Origin: Rhodospirillales bacterium BBD 1991-14
GTDB taxonomy: Bacteria > Pseudomonadota > Alphaproteobacteria > Kiloniellales > Kiloniellaceae
Length of the DNA stretch: 64,000 nt
Direction of reading: 5' to 3'
NCBI GenBank assembly: GCA_001657395.1
Contig: LYSY01000001.1
Span: 992,001-1,056,000 of the forward strand
The notes under the pieces were generated by a model that did not search any database, had not been told where the DNA came from, and worked only from the letters and a program-made list of their open reading frames with translations. A program made the translations under genes and the position numbers. This document shows positions 25,596-35,056 of this stretch, one piece after another (positions within the stretch are counted from its first letter, which is position 1; each line of letters opens with the position of its first letter).

Positions 25596-26798
25596 CTACT
25601 CCGCCGGCACAGCCATGCTTGGCTGCGGTCTCTTGTTCGGCAGGAACAGTGTCACGAGAGCCGCCGCTGCAGCAGCGGCGGCCATGAGGGCATAGAGCCA
25701 GCCAAACTCGCCGGTGCGTCCCTCAACCCACGACGCCAGCAAGATTGCCGGATTGGCGATGGCAAAGGCCAGAACAAACTTGACCCCGTAGGCGAGGCTG
25801 CGGTGGCGCTGCGGCGTGTAGCGCGCCAGCAGCATGTTTTCCGCCGGAAGAGCGGCCGAGCTCAGAAGGACCGTGAGAATGGCCAGCGCAATGAGAGGAG
25901 TCGAGCCGGCGCCGGCCAGCAGCGCCATTACCGGGATCTGAAAGGCAAAGGCGCTCAGGTAGATCAGCTTCAAGGAATAGCGGTCGGCCAGCCAGCCGCC
26001 GGCGAGCTGCATCAGACCGCCCGCGGTATAGACGACCGCCACCAGCAGACCGATCCCTAAGGCGCCCTCCCCCGCCAGGTCGCGCAGCCGCAGGTCGAAG
26101 ACCTTCGGCAGGGAGGCCTGGGTTGCGTGGAACATCAGGCCCATCACTGCCATGGTGAGCAAAAGGATCGCATAGACCCGCACCATGTCGTTGCGGCTGG
26201 GCGGCGGATCGCTGTCCTGCTCCCCGTCCCCATCGACAATCCAGCCAAGGCGCAGAGCCGCAAAGAGAGCCAATCCGGTGACCAGGCAGATGACCCCGGG
26301 GACGATGAAGGCAGCGCGCCAGCTGATCGCATCAATCAGAAGGCCGGCCACAAGGCCGGCGGAAGCGACGCCCAGAGACCCGAAGATCCCGTTCACCGCC
26401 AGCGCCATGCCGCGCTTCGTTTTGACGCTGCGTACCAGCCAAGCGATGCCGACCGGGTGGTAAATGGCGCTGAACAAGCCGATGGACGTCAAGCCGAGCA
26501 GCAGCGCGCTGGTGGTGCTGACGAGGCCGCAGAGAATGCCGGAGAGGCCGAGACCGACGAAATAGACCGTCATCATGCCGGGGGTGGACCAGCGGTCTCC
26601 CAGCCAACCGGCCGGAAGCGCCGCGAGACCTACAAGCAGAGACCCCAAAGCCCAGAGTTTTATCAACTCATGGTTGGGTATGCTCCACTGAGCCTCCAGG
26701 GTCAGGGCGATCACAAAGTAAAACGCCGTGAAGAGGTGCATGTAGGCGTGGCCCAAGCACGAAAACAGCAGCGTCAGTTGTGCCGGCCCGGCCCTCAC
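25596..26798 (-). CDS. Major facilitator superfamily transporter
   Basis: A 400-residue carrier with about 12 hydrophobic segments and the MFS loop 2-3 motif in GWLGDRWSTPGMM. A central hydrophilic loop (about 190-205, DGDGEQDSDPPPSRND) separates two six-helix halves. The GTG at 26798 is preferred because AAGGGGAG lies 5 bases upstream on the minus strand. The much longer open frame upstream is not membrane-like. Substrate unknown. Confidence 0.88.
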   Translation of the reverse strand: MRAGPAQLTLLFSCLGHAYMHLFTAFYFVIALTLEAQWSIPNHELIKLWALGSLLVGLAALPAGWLGDRWSTPGMMTVYFVGLGLSGILCGLVSTTSALLLGLTSIGLFSAIYHPVGIAWLVRSVKTKRGMALAVNGIFGSLGVASAGLVAGLLIDAISWRAAFIVPGVICLVTGLALFAALRLGWIVDGDGEQDSDPPPSRNDMVRVYAILLLTMAVMGLMFHATQASLPKVFDLRLRDLAGEGALGIGLLVAVVYTAGGLMQLAGGWLADRYSLKLIYLSAFAFQIPVMALLAGAGSTPLIALAILTVLLSSAALPAENMLLARYTPQRHRSLAYGVKFVLAFAIANPAILLASWVEGRTGEFGWLYALMAAAAAAAALVTLFLPNKRPQPSMAVPAE

Positions 26799-27070
26799 GG
26801 CGGCTCCCCTTATCCATCCAAGGTACCGGTGTATACATCGATCCCGGTGACGACAAGTCGTGGCCCTGCAAACCTGCCATGCATCGACAGCCTCAACAGT
26901 CCGATTACAGCCGCCACCATTGCGCCCCAATCCGCCACGGCCGGGCCATGATCCGGACCTTCTACGGCCCAGATCAGGCGCCAGACTGGCAAGCGATGGC
27001 ACAGACATTTCCACGCACAGCGAAGGGCCCGGAGCAGCCGCCGGGCCGTAACAGAGATATGAGGACAGGG

Positions 27071-27241
27071 ATGACGGGCCCAGAGATGAGCGGTGCAGAA
27101 CGGCACCGCTGCAGCACTGCACTTCCCGATCGGGAACACGACACAACCAAAGATGCGGACAAATCCATCGACCTGGACCGGGTAGTCTGGGATCCGGAGT
27201 ACAGGATAGCGGTGCGCCACCTGTTCAGGCCGGCAAAGTAA
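27071..27241 (+). CDS. Possible small protein (56 aa), unknown
   Basis: A 56-codon frame in the 485-base gap 26799-27283. The ATG at 27071 has GAGG about 6 bases upstream. The C-terminal half (DLDRVVWDPEYRIAVRHLF) looks protein-like rather than random and recalls short DPEYR-containing hypothetical proteins of alphaproteobacteria, from memory only. The N-terminal half is low in conserved character. The rest of the gap shows no RNA gene or hairpin I can support. Confidence 0.4.
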   Translation: MTGPEMSGAERHRCSTALPDREHDTTKDADKSIDLDRVVWDPEYRIAVRHLFRPAK

Positions 27242-27283
27242 AGTCCTAGCCAACGACGGAAAGCCCGCAATCACCCCTCGGGG

Positions 27284-27607
27284 TTAGCCGCCGCCGGCGG
27301 TCTCTGCCTCGATCCAGCCCAGGAAATCCGCATTGCCGCCGGTGATCGGCAGGACGGTGACGCACGGGCAGTCATAGCTGTGCCGTGCCTTCACCGCCTC
27401 GACCAGCGCAGGCACCTGACGGTCCGTCGTCTTGAGCAGGAGGAGGCTTTCCTCGCCTTCCTGCACCTCCCCTTCCCACCAGAAGATCGGCACGATCCTC
27501 GGGACAATGTTGGCGCAGGCGGCCAGGCGCTCCTTAACCATGGCGCGTCCGATCGCCTGGGCTTCAGCGAAGGTGCCGGTCGTCACATACACCAGGCAGG
27601 CTGCCAC
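27284..27607 (-). CDS. cutA: Divalent-cation tolerance protein CutA
   Basis: A 107-residue trimeric ferredoxin-like protein of full family length. It has VYVTTGTFAEAQAIGRAMVK, LAACANIVP (conserved Cys), IFWWEGEVQ, LLLKT and HSYDCPCVTVLPI, all typical of CutA1. The family was named for copper tolerance; its molecular role is still debated. It is divergent from the next small gene. Confidence 0.95.
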   Translation of the reverse strand: MAACLVYVTTGTFAEAQAIGRAMVKERLAACANIVPRIVPIFWWEGEVQEGEESLLLLKTTDRQVPALVEAVKARHSYDCPCVTVLPITGGNADFLGWIEAETAGGG

Positions 27608-27675
27608 TGCTGGCTCTCCCGATTCGCAATTTTTCTGCTCCTACGCTAGCATAGCGCGACCATAGGAGAGAGAGC

Positions 27676-28002
27676 ATGGCCGACTTGTCCCCCACGGCCC
27701 AGGCGCTCGAACGCAGGCGGCGGCGCGTCCGTCCGACGGTAACGCAGCGCGCTTGGTTGCGGCGCGGCCTCGATCAGGCCGGCGGCAAACTGCCTCTGTT
27801 CGATCACTACGGGCAGCGATACGACAGCCGCACCATCCGCAGCTGCATCGAGCAAGGCTGGGCCGAGCCCTGGTTCGATAATCCCACCAAGCCGGACTGG
27901 CTCGTCTGCAAGCTGACAGAGGCAGGCCGCAAGGCGGCCGGGTCCAGCGACACCGCCGGTGATGCAGCAGCGCGGGATCTGGTGGAAGACCTCTTTTCCT
28001 GA
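27676..28002 (+). CDS. Small conserved-looking hypothetical protein
   Basis: A 108-residue soluble protein with a very basic N-terminus (ERRRRRVRP), LPLFDHYGQRYDSRTIRSC and a winged-helix-like end (KPDWLVCKLTEAGRKA). The LTEAGR ending recalls DNA-binding winged helices, but the call is weak. The ribosome-binding site GGAGAG precedes the ATG. It is convergent with the HerA-like ATPase gene, with 45 bases between stops. Confidence 0.7.
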   Translation: MADLSPTAQALERRRRRVRPTVTQRAWLRRGLDQAGGKLPLFDHYGQRYDSRTIRSCIEQGWAEPWFDNPTKPDWLVCKLTEAGRKAAGSSDTAGDAAARDLVEDLFS

Positions 28003-28047
28003 GGTTTCCGTGAATGGTGCAGTGAAGCCCGCCCGGGCGCTGAAGCG

Positions 28048-29715
28048 CTAGCGGATCTGCTTGCGCCAGCGTTCGATGGTGTTGGCAACGAAACCGTCGA
28101 GGCCGCGCTCGGCCTGCCAGGTGTCTGAGAAGCTGGCGGTATCGCTCTGTGGACGCTTGCCTTCGGGCAAGTCGTCGAAACGGATGCGCATCGGCAGGAC
28201 CGCACCCTCACCCACCACCACCGCCTGCTGGTTGCGCAGGGCCGGCAGGCTGGCGAGCATGCCTTCCGCGCTTTCCGGCAGGGCACGGCGCACGAAGTCC
28301 TGGTCCTTCTGATTACCCATACGCAGCGCGAAAAGCGTGCTGCACTGGGAGACGATGGTCTCTGACAGCTCGGAGGGCCGCTGCGAGACAAGCCCGAGGG
28401 AAAGGCCGTATTTCCGCCCCTCCTTGGCGATGCGGGAGATCATGCGGCGGGTCGGCTCAAAGCCGTTGTTTTCGTCCTCGGGAATGTAGCGGTGTGCCTC
28501 TTCGCAGACCAGAAGGACCGGCACCGCGGCCTCGCGCTCACTCCAGACCGCGAAATCGAAAAGCGTGCGGCAGAGCAGCGAGACGACGACGTCGACGATT
28601 TCCGAAGGCACGCCGGAGAGATCGAAGGTGGTCAGCGGCTTGCCGTCGACCGGCACCCGGATGATCCGCGCCAGAACCTCCGGCAGGGTATCCTTCACCG
28701 AAAGCCCCGAGAACATAAAAGCGTAGCGGCGGTCGGCCCGCAGATTCTCGATCCGCGAACGCAGCCGAAGATAGGGCTTCGCCTGCTCCGCCTTTTGGAG
28801 CTGGCCCATGGCTGCCTCGATGTTCTGCAGCAGCGCGCTCAGCGGATAGGGCGCCGGTGTGTCGACGGTCAGATGACGGCCCTCGTCCTCGCTGCCCGCG
28901 GTCGCCCGCTTCGCCATAAGGATCGCGTCCTTGAGAATGAAGGACTCGGCCGAGCGGTTGATCTCGTCCCGGCTGCACATCACTTCGACCATTTCCTCGA
29001 AGTTCAGCAGCCAGTACGGAAGTTGCAGATTCTCCGGCGTCACCACCTCGGTCAGGCCCTGGAAGGCGCTGGAGTACTCGTTGTGCGGATCCAGCAGCAC
29101 CACATGGCCGAAGGGATGCTCGGCGAGAATGGCATGCAGCACGGTCGCCAGAGCGCAAGACTTGCCGGAGCCGGTTGTGCCGAGGATCGCAAAGTGCTTG
29201 CCGAGGAGATCGTCGGTCACCAGGTAGGCCGGCATGCTCTGATCCTGATGCAGGGATCCAACGCGCACGTTGGACGCCTTGGGGCGCTTGTAGATCTGCT
29301 TCAGTTCGGCAGAGGTCGCGGCCATGATCGGGTCGCCCAGTCCGGGGTAGATGGACACGCCGCGCAGCAGGTCGAAGCCGTCTGCACCGGCTCCGTCCTG
29401 CCGGACGTACTCGCCGAAGAGATCGATCTCCACGACCCACTGCTCGCCGAAGGACGGCGACGGCGATGGGTTGCCGGTGGAGAGCGACGAGACGATGCCG
29501 AACGCGACCGAGCGGGCGGTCGGCATTTTCACCAGGGCGCCGATCTGGACCGCCTCGTTCAGGCGCGCCGAGGCATCCGGATCCGGCCCGACGGAAACCA
29601 GGCTGCCCATGATCTTGGAGCCCGTCACAGAGACGATATGGCCGACTTTCAGCCCGTCCGCCGCCTCACTCTGTGCCCCCTCCGGGGCGGGCACAATGTT
29701 CTCAGCCGTTTGCAT
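28048..29715 (-). CDS. HerA-like/DUF87 ATPase
   Basis: A 555-residue AAA-class DNA-translocase-like ATPase. It has an N-terminal HAS-barrel-like beta domain, then Walker A LGTTGSGKSCALATVL, Walker B with PVLLVCEEAHRYIPE, and SLGLVSQRPSELSETIVSQC, which is the HerA arginine-finger region. HerA proteins pump DNA with the NurA nuclease in archaea; bacterial orphan copies such as this lack a neighbouring nuclease, and none is seen here. The ATG at 29715 has AGGTGG upstream. An earlier in-frame start would add 18 residues. Confidence 0.88.
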   Translation of the reverse strand: MQTAENIVPAPEGAQSEAADGLKVGHIVSVTGSKIMGSLVSVGPDPDASARLNEAVQIGALVKMPTARSVAFGIVSSLSTGNPSPSPSFGEQWVVEIDLFGEYVRQDGAGADGFDLLRGVSIYPGLGDPIMAATSAELKQIYKRPKASNVRVGSLHQDQSMPAYLVTDDLLGKHFAILGTTGSGKSCALATVLHAILAEHPFGHVVLLDPHNEYSSAFQGLTEVVTPENLQLPYWLLNFEEMVEVMCSRDEINRSAESFILKDAILMAKRATAGSEDEGRHLTVDTPAPYPLSALLQNIEAAMGQLQKAEQAKPYLRLRSRIENLRADRRYAFMFSGLSVKDTLPEVLARIIRVPVDGKPLTTFDLSGVPSEIVDVVVSLLCRTLFDFAVWSEREAAVPVLLVCEEAHRYIPEDENNGFEPTRRMISRIAKEGRKYGLSLGLVSQRPSELSETIVSQCSTLFALRMGNQKDQDFVRRALPESAEGMLASLPALRNQQAVVVGEGAVLPMRIRFDDLPEGKRPQSDTASFSDTWQAERGLDGFVANTIERWRKQIR

Positions 29716-29945
29716 GCCACCTGCTTTCCCGCATAAGCCCTGGCCGAGGGCCAGATCGCGCAGAATCATTGCAGCCAGACGTTAAGCAATGGCGAAGACC
29801 GGATTTTTAGGAAGAGCCCCTAACCCATCGGCATTTAAGGATTTTAAACCACAGCAGCCCTAGCATGGCTCCGATCCGGCCTGCTTGGTTAACGCCGCCT
29901 ATGCTGAGCGGCCGGGCGGGTTCCAGAAGCGTGGAGTGCGCGGTC

Positions 29946-30860
29946 ATGCGCCAGAAAAGCAGCCGCCTTGGCGGTTTCGTCATCGTCCTCACGGGCCTCG
30001 TCAGCCTCTCGGGCTGCCAGGCGATCTATGACGATACCAAGGGCTGGGCCAACCGGTTGGAAGCCTCGGTTCTGAAGGCCGCGGAGGACCTGTCGAAGGG
30101 AGAGGCCCCGCCAAGCACCCAGGACAGCAGTCTGGAGTGGGTGGCCGAGGACAGCGAGCGCCGCGGCACCGTCGACAGCGGTGTGATCGATCAGGCCGCC
30201 GCCGGCATGGTCGCCGGGGCGGAACCGGGGGCCGGGCCCGGGGCCGGCGACGGCACGGCCGCAGCCAACCCGGGAGCACACCAGAAGGAACCGCCGGCCG
30301 CGCCTGCGGGCGCCGCAATGGGCGACCCCACCGGTCCAGCAGGCACCGGCGACACCAAACCCGCAGCGAACCCGGCTCCGGTCTCCGCGGCGGCAATCGA
30401 TCCCACGGGCCCGACCGGTCCAACTTCCGCCAAGGGGCCGGCCCGGAAGACTGCGCCGGCAGTCCCCCTGCGAAAGCCGGACCGTGCCGCCGCAGACGGG
30501 CCCGCGGCTGCAACGACCAAGCCAAACCACAGGGACGAGAAAGCCGGTGATCTCGTTGCCCATCTCTCCTCCCTGCGCTCGAAGGAAGCCGCCAACAAAG
30601 AATGGCAGTCTCTGAAGAAGGCCTTCCCCGCGGAACTCGGCCGTTTCGGTCCAGCCATCGCCAAGACGGAGATCGCCAAGCGCGGCACTTTCTACCGGGT
30701 ACTGGCAGGCCCACTCACGTCAAAGAAAGCGGCGCAGGACCTCTGCGCGGCACTGAAGGCCAAGAAGCAGTATTGCCAGGTTATGAAGGCGCCGAAGTCG
30801 ACCGCCGGTCAGCCGCCCGAAGGTGACGGCAAGAGCTCTGCCGTACGACCGGTGACGTAG
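29946..30860 (+). CDS. SPOR-domain lipoprotein with Pro/Gly/Ala-rich linker
   Basis: A 304-residue envelope protein. The signal peptide ends in the lipobox LSGC. The middle (about 90-210) is low-complexity with repeated PTGP and PAANP units. The last 85 residues form a SPOR domain, with AHLSSLRSKEAANKEWQSLK and FYRVLAGPLTSKKAAQDLC. SPOR domains bind denuded septal peptidoglycan, so a cell-division or cell-wall role is likely. The ATG at 29946 starts the signal peptide. Its 3' end overlaps the convergent YdcF-like gene by 52 bases. Confidence 0.85.
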   Translation: MRQKSSRLGGFVIVLTGLVSLSGCQAIYDDTKGWANRLEASVLKAAEDLSKGEAPPSTQDSSLEWVAEDSERRGTVDSGVIDQAAAGMVAGAEPGAGPGAGDGTAAANPGAHQKEPPAAPAGAAMGDPTGPAGTGDTKPAANPAPVSAAAIDPTGPTGPTSAKGPARKTAPAVPLRKPDRAAADGPAAATTKPNHRDEKAGDLVAHLSSLRSKEAANKEWQSLKKAFPAELGRFGPAIAKTEIAKRGTFYRVLAGPLTSKKAAQDLCAALKAKKQYCQVMKAPKSTAGQPPEGDGKSSAVRPVT

Positions 30861-31606
30861 TAGGCCAGCAGCCCCACCCATTCACGCAAAGCCAGCGACG
30901 CCATAGTCAGTGAACTGCCGGGTCCGCGCGGCCAAACCAGCCTGTCCGGATGGGTTCTGAAGTCCACCGGATGCGGGATCACCGAAAGACCGGCGGCGCG
31001 GAAGCTCGCAACGGCCCGCGGCATGTGCCAGGCCGAGGTGATCAGCAGCCAGGGCCTTGCGTCATCGCCGGCAAGCCTGGCGCTGAGGCGCGCGTTCTCG
31101 GCCGTATTGCGGGATTCGGCTTCGAAACGGACCTGTGCCATGGGAAGCCCCTGCTGCTCGAACAACAGCCGGGTGATCTGCGCTTCGTTGAGCCCACGCG
31201 GTCTGAGGCGTCCACTGAACCCGGAGACTATGAGCGGGCGATCGCTCATGGCGCGGTGCAGCGCCATGGCAGCGGTCAGCCGTTCGGCGTTGCTATTGAG
31301 GGCCACTTGTCCGCGCGCAGCGGCGATTTCCCCATCGTCGGTGGCTCCGCCAAGAACAATGATGCCTGCCACCGCGGGCCCCGACACTGGTTCCGCGAAG
31401 CGGTTCTCGAGGGTCCGGAGCAGGAGTTCGGGCAGCGGCGTTGCCAGGATCAGAACGGCGTAGAGCGCAAGCAGCAGACCGGCACCGAGGCTGAAGCGGC
31501 GCCATCCGATCGCGCGAAAGCCCAGCCAGGCAAACAGCAGGATAAGCAGCGCATTCAGCGGCTTGAGCACGAACCACGCTATCTTGGAAAGGAAGAAAAA
31601 GCTCAT
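30809..31606 (-). CDS. YdcF/ElyC-family (DUF218) membrane protein
   Basis: A 265-residue protein with two N-terminal hydrophobic segments (about 7-27, 38-58) and a DUF218 domain: IIVLGGATDDGEIAAARG, NSNAERLTAAMALHRAMSDR, LIVSGFSGRL, ESRNTAENARL and LLITSAWHMPRAVASFRAAG. ElyC/SanA members affect envelope and lipid-carrier homeostasis. The 3' end overlaps the SPOR gene on the other strand. Confidence 0.9.
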   Translation of the reverse strand: MSFFFLSKIAWFVLKPLNALLILLFAWLGFRAIGWRRFSLGAGLLLALYAVLILATPLPELLLRTLENRFAEPVSGPAVAGIIVLGGATDDGEIAAARGQVALNSNAERLTAAMALHRAMSDRPLIVSGFSGRLRPRGLNEAQITRLLFEQQGLPMAQVRFEAESRNTAENARLSARLAGDDARPWLLITSAWHMPRAVASFRAAGLSVIPHPVDFRTHPDRLVWPRGPGSSLTMASLALREWVGLLAYYVTGRTAELLPSPSGG

Positions 31607-31668
31607 ATCTCTCTGATTAAAAAGATTCTTTTCTCCCGTTCGGGTGCCAGCTCACACCCTGAGGCAAC

Positions 31669-31699
31669 AAAAAAGCCGCGCCCGGCGGCGCGGCCTTTT
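31669..31699 (-). terminator. Intrinsic terminator after tRNA-Pro
   Basis: A GC stem GCCGCGCC / GGCGCGGC with a 4-base loop; on the minus strand it is followed by a run of six T. It lies 9 bases past the tRNA 3' end and fits a factor-independent terminator. Confidence 0.85.
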
Positions 31700-31707
31700 C
31701 GAAGTGA

Positions 31708-31784
31708 TGGTCGGAGCGGCAGGATTTGAACCTACGACCCCCACACCCCCAGTGTGGTGCGCTACCAGGCTGCGCTACGCTCCG
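31708..31784 (-). tRNA. tRNA-Pro (anticodon GGG)
   Basis: A 77-base cloverleaf with encoded CCA. The acceptor stem is CGGAGCG / CGCTCCG; the D-arm GCGC-AGCCTGGTA-GCGC; the anticodon stem CCACA / TGTGG with loop CTGGGGG, giving anticodon GGG at loop positions 34-36; and the T-arm GTAGG-TTCAAAT-CCTGC. The discriminator is A. All stems pair fully, so it is a functional tRNA reading CCC and CCU. It lies downstream of merR on the same strand. Confidence 0.97.
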
Positions 31785-31862
31785 ACAGGTCTTCTTCGCG
31801 CCCGAAAGCGCGGGCTTTGTATAGCGAGCGGCAGGGCCGAAGGCAATGCTTGCCTGCCGGCC

Positions 31863-32270
31863 TCAGCCAGCGCGCTTGTTGGCGCTCTTCAACAGATCCC
31901 GAAGCTCGCTCAACTCGGCGATGATCTCGTTGATTTCCTGCGCCTTTTGGCCATCGAGCCCGCCGGACGCGGGAGCGGCTGCCGGTTCGGCCGCAGCGCC
32001 GTCGTCTTTCGCCCGTCCCTCGCGCAGGAGCTTCTGCACACCCTTGATGGTGTAGCCCTCGCTGTACAGCAGATCGCGGATCCGCTTGAGCAGCGCAATG
32101 TCTTCGGGCCTGTAGTAGCGCCGCCCGCCACCGCGCTTGAGAGGGCGGACCTGACTGAACTTGCCCTCCCAAAAGCGCAGGACGTGCTGGGGCACATCCA
32201 GCTCTTCACTGACCTCGCTTATGGTCCGAAAGGCTGACGCTGACTTACCGGCGGGGCGACTGGCTTGCAT
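31863..32270 (-). CDS. MerR-family transcriptional regulator
   Basis: A 135-residue regulator. It has an N-terminal MerR winged helix with [40 protein letters not shown] and [20 protein letters not shown], then a Pro/Ala linker and a C-terminal helix. No metal-binding cysteines are present, so the effector is unknown. It follows ihfA on the same strand, the standard alphaproteobacterial position. The ATG at 32270 is used; the upstream codons lie in the repeat next to ihfA. Confidence 0.93.
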   Translation of the reverse strand: MQASRPAGKSASAFRTISEVSEELDVPQHVLRFWEGKFSQVRPLKRGGGRRYYRPEDIALLKRIRDLLYSEGYTIKGVQKLLREGRAKDDGAAAEPAAAPASGGLDGQKAQEINEIIAELSELRDLLKSANKRAG

Positions 32271-32301
32271 TCTGACCTGGGAAAATCCTGCTGGTGACTG
32301 C

Positions 32302-32341
32302 GTTAATGGGAAACCTCGTGGGTTAATGAGAAACCTCGTGG
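32302..32341. repeat. Tandem 20-bp duplication at the ihfA 3' end
   Basis: Two adjacent 20-base copies (GTTAATGGGAAACCTCGTGG and the same with one G to A change). The copy nearer the gene encodes the last ihfA codons and stop; the second repeats them just downstream. It is a recent slipped-strand or unequal duplication that leaves the protein intact. Confidence 0.85.
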
Positions 32342-32646
32342 CCGGCACGGCTGAGGGTATCGTTGATCCGATTCTTCAGGACATGAGAGGCGCGGAACAC
32401 CAGGACCCGTCGCGGCAGAATCGGCACCTCTTCCCCGGTTTTGGGATTACGGCCGATCCGCTCCCCCTTCTCGCGAACCGAGAAGCTGCCGAAGGACGAG
32501 AGCTTCACCATCTCTCCGCGGACAAGGGCGTCCGAGATCTCGTTCAGCACCGATTCAACCAAATCCGCCGACTCGTTTCGGGACAAGCCGACCTCCTGAT
32601 AGACCGCCTCGCTGAGATCAGCCCTCGTAATCGTCCCTCCTGCCAT
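32323..32646 (-). CDS. ihfA: Integration host factor subunit alpha
   Basis: A 107-residue DNA-bending protein. It has [40 protein letters not shown] (beta arms) and [18 protein letters not shown], characteristic of IhfA. With IhfB it makes sharp DNA bends for recombination, replication and transcription. It is downstream of fabH in the plsX-fabH-ihfA-merR order. The last codons are duplicated just beyond the stop. Confidence 0.97.
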   Translation of the reverse strand: MAGGTITRADLSEAVYQEVGLSRNESADLVESVLNEISDALVRGEMVKLSSFGSFSVREKGERIGRNPKTGEEVPILPRRVLVFRASHVLKNRINDTLSRAGHEVSH

Positions 32647-32791
32647 TCCCCCCTCCGTCGAAATGCTAGGTTCGAAAAACCTTAGCGCAACGTCATTAGG
32701 CGGTCAATTATGCAGGGAATACCGTGGGATGCGACTAATTTTTGACGCAGCTTGAGAAGCAGGCTCCAGATCGGCGCAGAGCCGGCGCGAA

Positions 32792-33769
32792 TCACCAGCG
32801 CAGCAGGGCGGAACCCCAGGTAAAACCGCCGCCCATGGCCTCCATCAGCAGCAGGTCACCGCTTTGGATGCGCCCGTCGCCCACTGCCTCTGTGAGCGCC
32901 AGGGGAATCGATGCCGCAGAGGTGTTGGCGTGGCGGTCGACGGTCACCACCACACGGTCGCTCGGCAGATTCAGCCGCCGCCCCATGGATTCGATGATGC
33001 GGATATTGGCCTGGTGCGGCACCAGCCAGTCGACATCGCCGGGCGTCAGGCCGTTGGCTTCCAGCGCTGCATCCACGGCCTCGGCCATCCGGACAACGGC
33101 ATGGCGGAAGACTTCCCGACCCTCCATCCGCAGATGGCCGACAGACTGGGTGGACGAAGGGCCGCCGTCGACATAGAGCGCGTCGTGGTGGCTGCCGTCG
33201 GAGTAGATGTGGGTGGAGAGAACGCCCCGGCCGCTGCCATTGGCGCTGGCGGCAACCTGGTCCGCCTCCAGCACCACAGCACCGGCACCGTCGCCGAAGA
33301 GCACGCAGGTCGAGCGGTCCGTCCAGTCGAGAATGCGCGAGAAGGTCTCGGCCCCGATCACCAGAGCCTTTTTCGCCTGCCCGACACGCAGGAAGCTGTC
33401 AGCCACGGACAGGCCGTAGACAAAGCCGCTGCAGACCGCCTGGACATCGAAGGCCGCCCCCTGGAAAACGCCGAGCCTGTGCTGTATGCGGGTTGCCGTG
33501 GCCGGGAAGGTTTCGTCCGGCGTCGAGGTGGCGCAGACAATGAGGTCGATCTCCCCGGCCGCCACGCCGGCCGCATCCAGGGCGTCACGCGCCGCGGCGA
33601 CTCCGAGGTCGGAGGTCATCTCGCCCTCTGCAGCGATGTGGCGCTGACAGATGCCCGTGCGCTGGCGGATCCATTCATCGTTGGTATCGACGCGCTCGGC
33701 GAGCTGGGCGTTGGTGACGATTTGCGCGGGCAGATAGGCCCCACAGCCGGTGACAAGGGATCGGTACAT
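32792..33769 (-). CDS. fabH: 3-oxoacyl-[ACP] synthase III (KAS III)
   Basis: A 325-residue thiolase-fold enzyme starting fatty-acid synthesis by condensing acetyl-CoA with malonyl-ACP. The catalytic Cys is in [14 protein letters not shown], His in [12 protein letters not shown] and Asn in [13 protein letters not shown], so the triad is complete. The ATG at 33769 is used; a GTG at 33772 directly before it overlaps the plsX stop by one base and is equally possible. It is coupled to plsX. Confidence 0.97.
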   Translation of the reverse strand: MYRSLVTGCGAYLPAQIVTNAQLAERVDTNDEWIRQRTGICQRHIAAEGEMTSDLGVAAARDALDAAGVAAGEIDLIVCATSTPDETFPATATRIQHRLGVFQGAAFDVQAVCSGFVYGLSVADSFLRVGQAKKALVIGAETFSRILDWTDRSTCVLFGDGAGAVVLEADQVAASANGSGRGVLSTHIYSDGSHHDALYVDGGPSSTQSVGHLRMEGREVFRHAVVRMAEAVDAALEANGLTPGDVDWLVPHQANIRIIESMGRRLNLPSDRVVVTVDRHANTSAASIPLALTEAVGDGRIQSGDLLLMEAMGGGFTWGSALLRW

Positions 33770-33771
33770 CA

Positions 33772-34818
33772 CTAGACCGCGGCCACCTGCGCTTTGTCCG
33801 GCCCGCGATCCAGGAGTGCGAGATCTGAACGAATTTTTTCGATGATGCCGTGACGGTGCATGTCCACGGCAACGCCGATGGCGTTGGCGAAGCCGAGTGC
33901 GTCGGTGCCGCCGTGACTTTTCACCGCAATGCCGTTGAGGCCCAGGAACATCGCGCCGTTGTAGCCGCGGGGATCGACGCGCTTGCGCAGCTTACGCATC
34001 GCCGGCCGGGCAAGCAGGTAGCCAAGACTGGCCAGGACCGAGGAACGGAAGGTGTGGCGCATGTACTCGTTGATCAGCTTTGCAGTTCCCTCTGCCGTCT
34101 TCAGGGCCACGTTCCCGGTAAACCCGTCGGTAACGATCACGTCGGCCGAACCCTTTGCGATGTCGTCCCCCTCAACGAAGCCCAGAAACTCCCCAGGCAG
34201 CCCGCTCGTCTTCAGGATTCCGCTGGCTTCATGCAGCGACTCGTGCCCTTTGGTGTCCTCCGAGCCGACATTCAACAGCGCGTAGCTGGGCTGCAACAGC
34301 CCCAGCACAGAGCGGGCAAAGGCATTCCCCATGACAGCGAAGTCCACCAGGTTTTCGGCATCGCAGCTGACGTTGGCGCCGAGATCCAGCATTACGGATT
34401 CGCCGCGCATCGTGGGAAAGAAAGAGGCGATCGCCGGACGGTTGATGCCTGGCAGGGTCTTCAGGACGAACTTGGCCATCGCCATAAGGGCGCCCGTGTT
34501 GCCGGCAGAGACGACACAATCCGCCTCGCCTTCCTGGACCGCATTGATCGCCAGACGCATGCTCGACTGACGCCCCGACCGCAGCGCCACCGAGGGCTTT
34601 TCCTCGCTGCTCACCACATCATCGGTGTGATGCAGCGTCGTGACCTCCTTCAAACGCCGCTTGCGCTCAAGCAGAGGCGCGATATCCGCCTTGCGCCCGA
34701 ACATGGCGAAGCGGACCTCGGGAAAACGCTCCCGCGCGATATCGGCGCCGCGCACCACCATGCCGGGGGCAGCATCCCCCCCCATGGCGTCAAGCGCGAT
34801 GGTTAGAGCCTTGCCCAT
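33772..34818 (-). CDS. plsX: Phosphate acyltransferase PlsX
   Basis: A 348-residue enzyme converting acyl-ACP to acyl-phosphate for phospholipid synthesis. It has [58 protein letters not shown] and [20 protein letters not shown], all signatures of PlsX. Spacing to rpmF is 55 bases. It is coupled with fabH, where stop and start overlap. Confidence 0.97.
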   Translation of the reverse strand: MGKALTIALDAMGGDAAPGMVVRGADIARERFPEVRFAMFGRKADIAPLLERKRRLKEVTTLHHTDDVVSSEEKPSVALRSGRQSSMRLAINAVQEGEADCVVSAGNTGALMAMAKFVLKTLPGINRPAIASFFPTMRGESVMLDLGANVSCDAENLVDFAVMGNAFARSVLGLLQPSYALLNVGSEDTKGHESLHEASGILKTSGLPGEFLGFVEGDDIAKGSADVIVTDGFTGNVALKTAEGTAKLINEYMRHTFRSSVLASLGYLLARPAMRKLRKRVDPRGYNGAMFLGLNGIAVKSHGGTDALGFANAIGVAVDMHRHGIIEKIRSDLALLDRGPDKAQVAAV

Positions 34819-34873
34819 CGGTCAGCCTGCGACCGTCAGGCCACAACGGCCCGGGCGCAGCGTCTGAGGAGCC

Positions 34874-35056
34874 TCAGAGGCTCTCCGCGTCCGCAACTTC
34901 GCGTCCATCGTAAAAGCCGCAGGCGGCGCAGACGTGATGGGGCCGCTTCAGCTCGCCGCAGTTGGGGCACTCGTGATAGCTGCCAGCAGCCAGGGCATCG
35001 TGCGCCCGGCGGTTGTTCCGCCTCGATCGGGTCACCTTACTCTTAGGAACAGCCAT
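34874..35056 (-). CDS. rpmF: 50S ribosomal protein L32
   Basis: A 60-residue L32. It begins [20 protein letters not shown] and carries the zinc ribbon [18 protein letters not shown] (two CxxC pairs), so this is the zinc-binding C+ form. Its usual partners DUF177 (upstream) and plsX (downstream) flank it. Confidence 0.97.
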   Translation of the reverse strand: MAVPKSKVTRSRRNNRRAHDALAAGSYHECPNCGELKRPHHVCAACGFYDGREVADAESL

